From assembly GCA_020226215.1 (NCBI GenBank), contig CM035231.1, positions 51,860,876 through 51,924,875 of the forward strand: a stretch of DNA of 64,000 nt. The letters run 5' to 3'. The notes under the pieces were generated by a model. It did not search any database, had not been told where the DNA came from, and saw only the letters and a program-made list of their open reading frames with translations. This document shows positions 13,729 through 25,248 of this stretch, in pieces. The position numbers and the translations under genes are program-made. Every line of letters begins with the position of its first letter. The stretch's first letter is position 1. This DNA comes from Sindora glabra (Eukaryota > Streptophyta > Magnoliopsida > Fabales > Fabaceae).

Positions 13729-15517
13729 CACTATACCACAACAGATAAGTCTTATGCTTTAGCTATGATAATTTTCTTGTTAAATAGATTTTAATTGTTA
13801 TATTGCATTGTAGTCACCATTAAATATTTACCCTAGCAATGTTGAGGAGTAAGTTTTTCTACTAGATGGATCATTTGATAAGAAAAGTGTGATTTGTTTT
13901 TCAAAATTTCTTAGAAAGAACTCTGACAAAGCCTATAAGCATAGCTTAAAAAATTGTACATTAATGGGATCAAACTAATATCCAAATTTATTGTAATACC
14001 CAAAATAACTAAAAATGTAGAATGTGGCTGCTATGTCATATGCTATGTATGCAATTTGTTGTTTGCTTATAAAATTTCCACTAAGGTAATCACTTAGTTA
14101 TTTATAACTTATCACATACTTGATTAATTAACTAAATTGATCTTGACAATAGCATCTTAATTTTGTATAAATTACAATATTCTAAAAGGGAAGCCTTGCC
14201 TGTACACTATAGAATAACTTGATAAGGCTAGAGAGCTTTGAGCAAGATATTTCCTTTCAACTAGAGCTAAACTATAATGAATGGCTTTAGGTGTTACCAA
14301 ATATTATTGGTGCTTGTAATTAATTAAGTTGTTATAAATTAGTTACTAATAGTTGGTTTGGTTGTAAATAACTTATTCTAACTTCTATTTTTGATGTGTA
14401 AACATGAGTTTAGAAACTTTCTATAAAAGATCTTACAATTGGCTATGCTATTGTCAATTTCTATTTTACTTTGTAATTGTTGTGTAATGTTTCTATAGGT
14501 GTTAATTGGTTATTTTTTATATGTTAATTGATTCTATGCATTTAAAAAAATTGGTATGCAAAAAGATGATAATTTTATAGTTTTTACTTAAAATTGATAT
14601 CTTTTAATTTATAATGTTAGTTGTTGTATAAAGAACCGATGTTAATTCTTTATTAGTAGGATGATGTCATTGTATAAGCAACTAACTTTACACATTGGTT
14701 TTTTAAAATAACTAATTACCAAGCCTAAAACATTGGTATAAGTTGAAAATAAAAGAAGTAAAGCAATGATATCATTTGCAAATTTCATCCTAACCCTTTT
14801 CCAATCCTAAATTGATTCTTTTTCTAATAAGATATGCTCTCCTTCCAACTTGAAGATGATTTAATTTTGGTTTTTGCTTGCCAATTTTTTTTAGCAAGAA
14901 TGAATCTCTATTAGCCAATTGCTAAATCTAAGGGGTTGTATGTTCACTAAAGAAATGAAGGATCTAAAGGTAAGGACTTGTTTGGTATTTATTTCTATTC
15001 TTACAATTTAGTTTCTAGTTTCATAATCTACTATATCTTATTACTTTTTATTTTGATGCAATTTTTACAAATTTATACATATAAGAAATTTTATTTCATT
15101 CATCTTTGGCTTTCAATTATAAGGATGATAGGGATGATTTAGGAAGAGGAACTAGTAGAGGAGGTTAAGGTCAAGAGGGAGGAACTAGGATAAGAGGAGT
15201 GCGATAGGGGGAGTGAAGTAGGTTTGGTGGGGAAGGTATAATATATCACATCAATTATTAATATAAATTGAAGTAGTATATCCAAATTAGATGTTGGTTA
15301 TTTATAAATGATCAATGTTGAATGTTACATCCTACATCTATAGCATAAGATACAACATCAAGTTTCTTATATTAGAACTGATGTTGTTGAAATATTTTTC
15401 AACTATTTTAAAACTGATTTGATATATTAATTACAATAATTCTTAATTAAACATCAATCATAATCTAATATCTAATTCTTTAAACACCTGATGCCAATCA
15501 ACTATTCTATAATAGTA
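13729..15517. repeat. CACTA-type subterminal repeat region
   Basis: A CACTA motif starts at 13729 (CACTATACCACAACAG). An imperfect inverted counterpart, AATAGTA, ends near 15517. Between them, at 14560-14780 and 15240-15510, lie many diverged copies of an ACATTGGTT or GATGTTAGTT motif in both orientations, as in the other CACTA relics here. No coding sequence was found. A purine-rich, G-rich stretch lies at 15120-15240. No matching 3-bp target duplication is visible, so the element limits are unproven. Confidence 0.35.
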
Positions 15518-15539
15518 TTATAATGTTATAAGGACTTGA

Positions 15540-16740
15540 TAAGGCCCACATCCTCAACCGTCTTGATAATGTCAGATGGTGACTTTCCTTCTCAATCTTG
15601 AAAGAGTGCTTTGGCTAACCCTCATGTTCTCATTTTTGGTTTAAATACATTAATCCTCCCTATTCCACCTTTTTCCAAATATTTCCTTAGACTACTTGGT
15701 CCTCCACTAAAGGTATTCTCATGGATAGAGGAGTTATCCCTAGATACATGCTTGTTTTCCCTACAACCTTCCATCAAGATTTCCTTACATTTTACCATAT
15801 TGCTCCTGGCTAGAAATCGCATGTCCCCTAAAAACATAAGATGTTTAAAAGTATGAGTGGCTTCCAAGCTAGCTATATCCTAACCACATCTTTATGATTG
15901 GCCTTCCCACAAAATGGCTCTACACATGTCAAAGCATGAGACACCATGTTTGTTGCCTTACTATTCATTGTTGCATAAGACCCTACTTTATCCTTACTAG
16001 CCTATGTCACCATTTTTGAATTTGAATTTAGGCCCTCAATAGTCATTTAACCATAAAAGATGCCAATATGTTCAAAAAGTTAAGGTTACACCCTTTATTC
16101 CTTGCATAAGTTGCATCATAAGCCATGCTCCCTATCATTTATATATTTCTTCATCCTAAAAAGACTTGTGCAACTGGGAGCATTCTTGCAACTCATGACC
16201 AATGAGATCATAGCCATAGAAATTTTTTTTTAGTTTCTCAAATTTGAAAAGTACCCATAATTTGTCTAAGTTTTTTTCTTTATAGCTATAAACTTATCTT
16301 TATTATTTTATCAAAAGGCCATTAGATCTAAAAATGTAAATAACTTCTAACTAATGAGCCTTCATAACATAGGTCATCCACTTCAACGACTTTTCCCAGT
16401 TTCGAAGCTATCTTGCATTTTCTAGTGATAAAAATTATGTGGAACCATATGTACTCAAATCCTTACTTCTAGTGTTTTGAAGTCTACTTCATTAGTATTA
16501 AATTTAAGGTCTCATTGTCATAGTATCACTACCTTGCTCTTAACATTCCATGAAGCCTCCAATATGACACGATCAACTTCATCCTTAGATGAAAAAAATA
16601 TCATGATTCTATTATTGCCCATATCCATAAAGGAGACATCATGGTAAAAACTACATGCCTCTTTTAGCATTACTTGAATAGAATTCTTGTTAAGAATTTT
16701 GTTGTCCCATTATAAAACTTAAAAGATCACAATTTTAAAA
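15540..16740 (-). pseudogene. Relic resembling a LINE DUF4283/zinc-knuckle protein
   Basis: Minus-strand fragments in changing frames resemble plant non-LTR retrotransposon ORF1-type proteins. Near 16680-16530 a segment reads SFYHDVSFMDMGNNRIMIFF followed by SSKDEVDRVILEASWNV, the DUF4283 pattern. Near 16460-16370 a segment reads RKCKIASKLGKVVEVDD, the family's A-xx-IA-xx-G-x-V-x-E-VD block. Near 16215-16165 a segment reads YDLIGHELQECSQLHKSF, the remains of a CCHC zinc knuckle with its first cysteines lost. An 81-codon open stretch (15622-15867) follows in the C-terminal direction. The order fits an ORF1 or a host DUF4283 gene derived from one. No reverse transcriptase part is visible. Stops and frameshifts make it non-functional. 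Confidence 0.5.
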
Positions 16741-17528
16741 GTTAATGGTTATAGCATTACTTTCTAGGTAAATTTCATCTTCTTTTTCTCTAAGAACCCT
16801 CAATTCTACATGTTGGTTACCCACCATATGCTGTATTTAAGCTTTACAGTATCTACTAGATCACACATGTAGTAGAATTTTCCTATTATATTAAAGGATC
16901 ACCTTGCACTCTCATCTTATCAAAGAGAAAATTGTCTCCCCACATTAACAACTGCTTCTTTCTATCACAAGCTAGTAGTTGTGATAATTTAATAGGTAAA
17001 TGTGCTCAGATTTAGATAAAACTTGGTAGAAAATTCTAAGATATTGTGATAGTCCTAATGCTAAAATTTGGAATTAATTTAAATATTGTACTATTTTTCC
17101 TGATTTTCTTAAGTTTTAGGGTATTATGATCATTTGAGCATGGTTTAAGAATTTGGAAAAGTTTAAAAAGCCTATATTTGTGATCTTCACAATTTTATCT
17201 TCATGTTGGTTAGTTTTCAAGTGAATTGGACACCTAAAACTTTAAGAAAATGACTTATGATAATTTAGAAAAAGTACATTTATGTCACGACCCGACATAC
17301 TGTAGTCGTGACCGGCGTAAAGATACCCAATCAGCAATCCACACTGATAAGATACCCTTACTAGCCTCCAAAGACGACACAATATCGCATATACTTGTAA
17401 AAATAATATTAGGGCGCGCCGAAAGAAATTAGGTAATAAAGAGTTAAAATACCGAAATAATATACATATAACAGTACAAAAAAAATATTTACAGAGATAA
17501 GTCTATCATAACTTTACATACAGAAAGC

Positions 17529-17843
17529 CTAGTCATCTGACTCACTAACCCGATTAGGGCCTTCCTCCTCCGGATCAGATTCTGGAGGAGAACTAGAACT
17601 AGGTGTTATGGGCCCTAACGGTGTCTCATTGCTCCCGGTATCGCCATCCGGGGGGACTAGGACTAGAGGGAAGAAAATTTGAAGGACATTTGGCTCACTG
17701 TCCATGGGCCAATAGTCCATGTGATACAAAATGTTTATCTCATTGGGGGTGACCCGAATCTCTATTTGCAACTCTAATCCATAAGTTCCAAAGGGTGTTG
17801 TGGCATGTCCTCTGTAAGTGTTACTGCACGTCCACGGATCCAT
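17529..17843 (-). CDS. Antisense reading frame inside the solo LTR
   Basis: A 104-codon frame starts at the ATG reading MDPWTCSNTYRGH and ends in an acidic, serine-rich tail (SSSSPPESDPEEEG). The central part is ordinary soluble-protein sequence with no membrane segment. On the same strand, just upstream of the ATG, a pyrimidine-rich tract ending in TCTTTTCAG forms a convincing 3' splice site, so this could be the last exon of an antisense transcript of the LTR. Accessory antisense frames are known in some plant LTR retrotransposons. I do not recognise the product and cannot show that it is expressed. Confidence 0.4.
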   Translation of the reverse strand: MDPWTCSNTYRGHATTPFGTYGLELQIEIRVTPNEINILYHMDYWPMDSEPNVLQIFFPLVLVPPDGDTGSNETPLGPITPSSSSPPESDPEEEGPNRVSESDD

Positions 17844-18348
17844 GGGTATTATCTGAAAAGACAGATTAAAGAAAATACAGAATGAGTATAAACATACTCA
17901 GTGAGTAATAACCTAATAATGCCCCCTTTTTGGGTTTTCCCATTTACGGTTGCTTTTCCAATTAAAAGCCCAAAGTTGGATATTACATTATTTAAGAAAT
18001 GGCATTAGTTGGTATGCAAAGTCACCTTATATCTTCGGTCCAACCTTATCCCCCGCCACCCTAGGCCCGAGGCCACCAACCTTTTCCCTCCACTACTTAC
18101 CCCTCCTCTCCTTCTCTGCGAAGGATGTTTTCTCCCTCCCACATTTTTGTAAGTAAAATGAACAATTGTGGGACACCACATGCATCAACCACAATTTTTC
18201 CTCGAGGAATATATCAAAATACCAACAATGCCATAAGTGTTTTATGCTTCATTTATCCTTTTATGCTCATTCTCATATCAAACCCCAAAGGATATTCATG
18301 TATACAAATTAAATCATTCATATGTCATACACAAACTGTTCACTTGGC

Positions 18349-18540
18349 AAAGAACACGGGGGTGAACATGGGCCGTGTTCTACCCCGTGTTCAGAACATG
18401 GGGTAGAACATGGGCCGTGTTCTACCCCGTGTACATTACTGATCAGCTTTCGACAAAGAACACGGGGGTGAACATGGGCCGTGTTCTACCTCGTGTTCAG
18501 AACATGGGCCGTGTTCTACCCCGTGTACATTACTGATGTT
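18349..18540. repeat. Minisatellite with inverted sub-repeats
   Basis: Two copies of a roughly 106-bp unit start at 18349 and 18455, each beginning AAAGAACACGGGGGTGAAC. Within each unit, GAACATGGGCCGTGTTCTAC recurs, and GAACACGGGG is the reverse complement of CCCCGTGTTC. The array can therefore fold into strong hairpins. It lies inside the 2.6-kb solo LTR and is much richer in GC than its surroundings. Confidence 0.8.
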
Positions 18541-21500
18541 CCAAAAACACAAATTACATGCCTAAACCTCCTTCCCCTCTTGGCCTCTCAAAAGGGAAAC
18601 TTCTTACACACTTTCATAACTCAAAATTTCATCTTCCTTAGGCTTCATAACTCATAAGAATCATCCTAATTTCATCAATCTAGCCAAATTCCAAACAAAA
18701 TCATGCCAACCCACACATGCACCATTATGCCTCTAAGTCCTAGTGTATACATCATGGTTTCTTATTGCTTTTTACACCAAACCAAGGCCATGGATCAACA
18801 TAACAACAACTAAAAACACAATTAGACATGTTCAAATCATCCAAAACTAATTATCTCAACAACTAACATAAATCATGTCCTAAAAATCATATTCCTCATG
18901 ACCATCCAGCATTAGGAATTCATAAAGTGCATAACAAGCTATTACTCACCTTAAATCCTTACTTGTCTCTTCCTCCTTTCAAACTTGACTTCTAAGGGAG
19001 ATGGAGATGAATTCAAGAAAATAAAAAAATCAGATTTAGAGTCAAGAGGAAGAAGAATTTCACAAGAGGTTTAGGGGTATCAAAATCTACCTATTTAACT
19101 TGCCAATTTCCCTTGAATTTGCTTGTCTAGCTTCCTTTGTTATTTCTCTATGTGGTCACGTTTTTTTGCTAGAGAGGAGCAGCAAATGTGCTGCAGCTAA
19201 ACCTCACTTACTTTATATAAAAATGCTTAAAGAATTTCTAAGAAAAATCTCACAAATTCAATCATCTTCATCATTAATTGCCTTGGATTTTGGGAGGATC
19301 TTGGGGACACTTGGCAGGCTGCATAGCACGTCCAAGTGGCTAAGATTTAGGCCAGCACATCATGCTCATCCAATAAAAATGAGACACAAATTAAGAGTTT
19401 TCAAATATTACACTTTTGCCCCAAATTTTGCCATTTTCTTTCATTTTGGTCCTTGGCTTCCCTTGGAAGTTTGGGCTGATGTTGGATCACGAAATTGGGC
19501 CTCATTTTTTCCACATTTGGGTCTAAAAATAACATGGGCCAACCTAACCTGCACAACACAAATTAAAAAGGCTAAAAAGATAAAAGGGTTTATTACGATT
19601 TGGCCCCGACTTACTTAATTTCTTTACATTTTCACCCTTAGGCTTTCAAACATCTTACAAATTTTATTTTTACTTCCCATAACCATTTTTGTGCTTTGAA
19701 AAATGTTTTTTTGATCATCCATTAATTTTATTTGAATTAATTTACTATAATTTTGACTCATTTTCTCACTTTTTCACTTTACCGGATACAGAAATTCAAT
19801 GAATTTCTACATGAAATATCTTAAAATCTATTCTTAGGTTTCTAAGGATATTTTTACTATTGTACTAATCTAGGGTCATTACAATTTAGTCCAAGGAGGA
19901 AGGTTTTTACCTAAAATACTATTTAAAGAGGTGAAGTGTCAGGTAAGCCTAGTAGGGCACCTGTACATTGAATTAGAGACTCAAGTGTATTAACTTATAG
20001 TCATTCCTCTATATACTTAAAACTATGGAATAAGACATAAACAAGTGAATGGAATGCCTTCTCCCTATTTAATTATCCATTTCAACCTGTTGTGCTCGGA
20101 AGCTTCATGTATGAAAGGATCTTATGGTTCAGTATGTGTAGGCGCTTTGACGACATATAATATTGGCTTATGGACATGTTGCACATGAGATTTACTATTT
20201 AAGCAATAATTCTTAGATGTCCCACTATCTTTATCACGAGTATCACAAGTGAGTTTAATGGGAAGGCTAGCATTTTTGCCAAGAGTGATAAGCAAATACT
20301 GTATGATTTTAGCTAGAGAGCTATCAGCCTATGACAAATGGTATTAGAGCTTGGTTAGTGCTAAAAGGCCAAGATCAAGTAACCTATGATTGGTTTAGGT
20401 ACAACTTGTCCAATGCTCTATAGGGGACATGCAAAGTGATCATCCTCATAAACTTGATAATGCCATTGCCAAAAGCTTAACTAGAAGGTGCAAGAGATTA
20501 GATTAACCTAAAAAGTTAATCTATGATAGAATAATGTAATTAAGTGAATATGGATTGGTACATTAGGCCTAAGAATTTGTGCTAGAAGGCTATCTTGTTT
20601 ATGTTCGTGGGATGTTAGTTGTGTACTCATTCATAGTAATGATATTAAAGGATGCAAAACACTGTTTAAAGGGACAAATGAATTAAGGGCCTATCCTATG
20701 GGTGAAGCCCTAGCCTTACTAGAGGCCTTAAGTATTTCGTAAAGGATTAATGGAATTAAAGGATGAAGTCTTCAGTCATGTGACAATATATGGCCACAAT
20801 TGATGGCGATGAGTGGATTACTCTAGAAGAAGTGGTCTAAAGGGATTATTTAAGTTGCTTAGTGGAGTGTAACTAGTGAGCTGAGCAAAGATTGAAAGAA
20901 ATTGATGTTATGTGCTCAATCTATGGGGTTAGGTAGAGTGCATGCAATCTTCCTACATGATTATTCAATGTACTGGGTTAGGCTACATAGTTGCTTTACT
21001 AAGTGGCAATAGTGACTTAAAGGAAGGTAGCAGGCTAGTACTACATAATTGCTTAGTCAAGAGACTTTGCAACATTCAATTCATATCTACTCATGCACAG
21101 AAAAATTGTTACTTAAGCTACACTATGAGAGGACTTTATACTTAACCATATCAAGTTGTTGAGTGGGGCAGCCATCAAGGAGATAAGCTTAGAGAAGTTG
21201 TTAGAAGATACACTCGATGGGACTGTGAAAGCCAAGACATTACTAAATGTCACTTAAGTTATGATGGGTTGTGAGAACCATGATACTAAAGAGCATTAAC
21301 TCTAAGTAGGCTATGATGGCCAATGAGATGCTAAAAGATATTGATTTAGAAAATATCAGAGGATCCAATTATGTGTGAAAAGTGGCATTGTGAAGTGTAA
21401 TGAATTAATCGAAAGTAAACAAGCGAACTTTAGAGCAAGGTTATAGGGCCTTTGTATAGATCAAGGATAAGTCTTATCTTTTATACTGATGGTATAGGAC

Positions 21501-22736
21501 ATTAGGTGCAAGATGCCTATTAGTAAATAATTCAGAGTGTTAAGCATTGTTCATAAGCTATCAAGTTAGCACACATTTTTTGTATAAAGGTGGCTTTTGT
21601 GCAAGCTATAGAGGTAGTGGGCACAAAGTTGTAATGGCAACCACCCATCAGACGAGTTATAAAGGTAATGAGTTCAGGAGAACTAGTGGGTAAATAGCAC
21701 TAAAGAGTATCGGGACACTTTGAAAAGAGATTGCAAAGGTAGCCCTTTGAGAAAATTGTGGAGGTTACATTTGGCCAAGAGAATATTGATGTTGTGAAGG
21801 TGACAACCTAAATTGGAGAAGTGGAGCATTCATAGAACTCAAAGAGACAAGCATTGAGTGATCAAGGTAGTGACTCAGAGGAGTAACACCATGAAGTTTC
21901 AAGAGAGTAAGTAGATTCTTCATGGCATCATATCAGATTAAGGCATCAATGAAGGTATTAGCATTTGAAATGGGGGAGAATGTCATAGGCTAGCAGTTGT
22001 GACAATTCAATAGGAAAATATGCTCGGATTTAGATGAGATTTGGTGGAAAAATCCAATATATTGTGGTAGTCGTGTGGCTAAAATTTAGGATAAATCTAG
22101 CTAGTATATTATTTTTCCTGATTTTCTTGGGCTTAGGAGTACTATGGTCATTTTGGAATAATTCAAGAATTAAGAGGAATTCGAGAAGCCTATAGTTGTA
22201 ATCCTTACATTTTCATCTTCATCTTAGTTGGTTTTTAAGTGAGTTGGACACCTAAAACTTTAAGGAAATGGCTTCTGACAATTCAAAAAAAGTATATCTA
22301 CTCCTAGAAGGAAGGCTATTACTCAAAATGCTCTTTAAAGCAGTAGAGTGTTAGGAAAGCCTTGGGCACCTAGAAATTAATCTAAAGACTTTAGTATGTT
22401 AGTTTGTGGTCATCCTTTACACACTCAAAACTATAGAATGAGGCATATATCAAGAAAAAAGAATGTTCCTCTCCCTAGTCAATTTTCCATTTCAGTCCAT
22501 TGTGCTTAAAGGCTTCATGTGTAGAAGGATCTTATAGTTCAATCTGTGTACTTTGGTGACATATGATGTTAGCTTGTGAACATGTTACACATGGGATTTA
22601 TTGTATGGGCGATAATTCTTTGATGTCCCGCTATCTTTACCATGAGTGCCACGAGTGGATTTAATGGAAAGTCAAGTATATTCGTCAAGAATGGCAAACA
22701 TACACATTTCAGCTAGAGAGCTGTTGGCTTGTGATA

Positions 22737-22931
22737 CTTGAAAACACTAGTCCCAGAAGAAGTCAAACGAATCTTATACGGCAACTTTGCATTATTACTA
22801 GCAATCACTTTACTCTCATCACCAACTTCAACTTTCTCTTCCTTCTTCATATCACTTGGTGGCAAAAGGCAATTAATCGAAAAACCCTTTAGGTTAAAAT
22901 CCACTTGCTCAACTTCGCAAACCTCTTCCAT
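22737..22931 (-). pseudogene. Possible truncated first exon of an unrecognised gene
   Basis: Read on the minus strand, an ATG at 22931 opens a frame beginning MEEVCEVEQVDFNLKGFSIN. It continues through a charged EEKVEVGDE stretch to PYKIRLTSSGTSVFK, reaching the outer edge of the retrotransposon 3' LTR at 22736. Beyond that point the frame is LTR sequence. About 75 bases upstream of the ATG, on the same strand, lies a TATA-like CATAAATATAG. The amino-acid composition looks more protein-like than most short frames in the window. If it is real, the retrotransposon cut the gene after about 65 codons, and I see no continuation across the element at 16962. The family is not recognised. Confidence 0.35.
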
Positions 22932-23183
22932 TCAAGTCCTCGGATGGCTTTCAAGGCATTCTTCGAACAGAAACAAAGACACCCATGTTTTCCCAGAGTG
23001 TGCTATATTTATGCCATCTATGATCTAGTAGCTTTGTATCAATGACTCCATGCTGGTCCCCCAATAAACGCTATCGTTTATTGAGGATTTGATTCTTTTT
23101 AGTTGGACTAATGGTCCGTTCTTTGACTGAAGTAGCCCCACATAGTGTGCCTAATTATGTCAACGTTGGGGTTGCTTCTTGCA

Positions 23184-23850
23184 CACTACAACAAAAAGCA
23201 ACAACGACGACGACACTGTTAGCGGCGACAAAATTTTAGTCGTCGCTAAAGGTATTTCCGGCGACTGTTGTCGTCGGTAAAAATGGAAAATCCTTTCAGA
23301 GGGATCAGGATTGGGGGGCGGGAAGAAATAGGCTTTTAGCAACGACAAAAGTCGTCGCTAAAAGCCTAAAAAAATTTGGGCAGGACAATTTGGATCTCAA
23401 GCAGGAAATTTTGACCTTTAGCGACGACATTGTCGTCGCTGAAAATGCAAGGCTTTCAGCAACGACACTGTCGTCGCTGAAGGGTGCACAATCAACGATG
23501 ACAATGTCGTCGCAAAAGGCCTAAAAATTTTTCAGAAAAAAATTTATCCTTCAGCGATGACTCTGTCATCGCTGAAGAGCAAATATTTTCAATGATGACA
23601 GAGTCGTCGCTGAAGGGTGGACCATCAGCGACGACATTGTCGTTGCTGAAAGTCCGCCATTTTCAGCGACGACACTGTCGTCGCTAAAAGCCTTGTATGA
23701 ATTTCGAGACAAGGCTTTAGCGACGACATTATCATCGGTGAAGGCCGAACTTTTAGCGATGACAATGTCGTCGCTGAAAAAAAATTTGTTCGTCGCTGAA
23801 AGCTTTAGCGACGATCGAATTTTTTGTGTCGTCGCTAAAAGCAGCCGGAG
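23184..23850. repeat. Left subterminal repeats of the CACTA element
   Basis: More than a dozen copies of a 10-12-bp motif around TTAGCGACGACA and its complement TGTCGTCGCTGAA occur here, many paired as inverted repeats that could form hairpins. In En/Spm the accessory protein TNPA binds repeated subterminal motifs to bring the ends together. This array probably serves the element's own TNPA-like protein. The density falls off sharply after 23850. Confidence 0.85.
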
Positions 23851-24388
23851 ACTATTTATTCCCCGCTTCTCCTCCCTCCTCATTTGCGCGTTTGAAATTT
23901 CTGGACCTGAGGTAAGTTCCTGAATTCTCTCTCTCTTTTAATTTTTTTAAATTTTAGTATATTTATTTTTTATATATGTTGATATGTATTAATTTTGTAT
24001 GTTATATCTTTTAATTTGTTAGTTATTATTAGCACTTAGTTTAGTTCGTGGAGAGTATTCAGAGTTGATCAGTAGATTTTTACCATTGAAGTACGTAAAT
24101 AAAAAAATATAATTTTTTTGTGTACTGATATATTTAATTTACTCAAATAGTTTACAATGAATTAATGGAATTGATAGTATGTTTAATTTAATATGAAATT
24201 TTGTAATATTTAATTTTGCATATTGTAAATTTTAAATTTATTTATGTAAATTTAACTTAGCATTAATTTTATAAATATAAATTTGATTATTATTATGCAT
24301 CCCTCAATTTACAATTTTGAAGTATACAATATATGTGTAGATTATTCATTTAGAATAATGTAAGATAAAATAGTTATGATATTTTATT

Positions 24389-25248
24389 CACAAAATTTAA
24401 AATTTGTGATACAATTTAAGAAACTTCAAACTTACTAAATTTGATGAAATAATGTAAGATAGAAAATTAGAATAAATATATTAATCTATCTTAGAAAATA
24501 AGAGATTACGATAATATAATCTCTTTTTTAATTGAGATTGAAACTTAACAATTCAAATTGTATTATTTACACCACATACTAAGAAAAATTCAATTAAACT
24601 AGAGACTACATAAAAATAAAATCCTAACAATCCAAATTATAATATTTACATTACATAAAAATTAAAAATTTTAAAATACTAGGAAGTTCGCATGAAAATC
24701 ACCCCCCTCTTGGATAAAACAACATTTAATTAAACAAAGAAGCTGAATTGTGCATCGTATAAATAATATACACCTTATAAAACTAAACTTACTTAAATTT
24801 ACAACTAGGAAGTCCGTACACAAAATCTAAAATTTATGATGCAATTTAGGAAACTTCAAACTTATTAGATTCGATGAAATAATGTAAGATAGAAAATTAG
24901 AATAAATATATAAATCTATCTTAGAAAATAAGAGATTACAATAATATAATCTCTTTTTTAATTGAGATTGAAACTTAACAATTCAAATTGAATTATTTAC
25001 ACCACATACTAAGAAAAATTCAATTAAACTAGAGACTATATAAAAATAAAACCCTAACAATCTAAATTATGATATTTACATTACATAAAAATTAAAAATT
25101 TCAAAACACTAGGAAGTTCGCATGAAAATCACCCCCCTCTTGGATAAAACAACATTTACTTAAATAAAAAAGTTGAATTGTGCATCTTATAAATAATATA
25201 CACCTTATAAAACTAAACTTACTTAAATTTACAACTAGGAAGTCCGTA
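24389..25248 (+). repeat. Tandem duplication, 2 x 430 bp
   Basis: Two adjacent copies, about 24389-24818 and 24819-25248, match along their length with scattered single-base differences. Both contain GGAAGTTCGCATGAAAATCA and ACAACTAGGAAGTCCGTA at the same offset of 430. They lie in the AT-rich leader between the subterminal repeats and the transposase gene of the CACTA element, so the duplication is internal to it. No coding content was found. Confidence 0.85.

Larger units (their letters stand above)
17283..19883. mobile_element. Solo LTR, 2601 bp, nested in another LTR
   Basis: The insertion begins TGTCACGACC and ends GGGTCATTACA, the TG...CA form of an LTR. It is flanked on both sides by the 5-bp direct repeat ATTTA (17278-17282 and 19884-19888). 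Removing it rejoins the 5' LTR of the surrounding element, which matches the uninterrupted 3' LTR at 22240-22330. No internal second LTR, primer binding site or pol motif is present, so it is best read as a solo LTR left by recombination between the two LTRs of a full element. The TGTCACGACCC start recalls a widespread class of plant retrotransposon LTRs. Confidence 0.8.
16963..22736 (+). mobile_element. Non-autonomous LTR retrotransposon, copy I
   Basis: Two diverged LTRs flank a short internal region. The 5' LTR begins at 16963 (TATCACAAGC) and ends at 20336 (TGACA). It is interrupted by a 2601-bp insertion at 17283-19883 and is about 768 bp without it. The 3' LTR is 21981-22736, about 756 bp. 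A primer binding site for initiator tRNA-Met follows the 5' LTR (TGGTATTAGAGC from about 20339). A polypurine tract, AAATGGGGGAGAA, precedes the 3' LTR. The 1.64-kb interior has no reverse transcriptase, integrase or gag motif, so the element must have relied on proteins supplied by another element. The flanking pentamers (CTTTC, CTTGA) do not match, so the target duplication has decayed or the ends are slightly misplaced. Confidence 0.75.

Noticed and set aside
19100..19618. 172-codon plus-strand frame
   Set aside because: It lies wholly inside the 2.6-kb solo LTR, has no splice or promoter support and no recognisable motif. Long open stretches in LTRs are common by chance.
23566..23923. Overlapping frames of 105 and 76 codons rich in Ser, Ala, Asp and Val
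   Set aside because: They are translations of the CACTA subterminal repeat array, not a gene.
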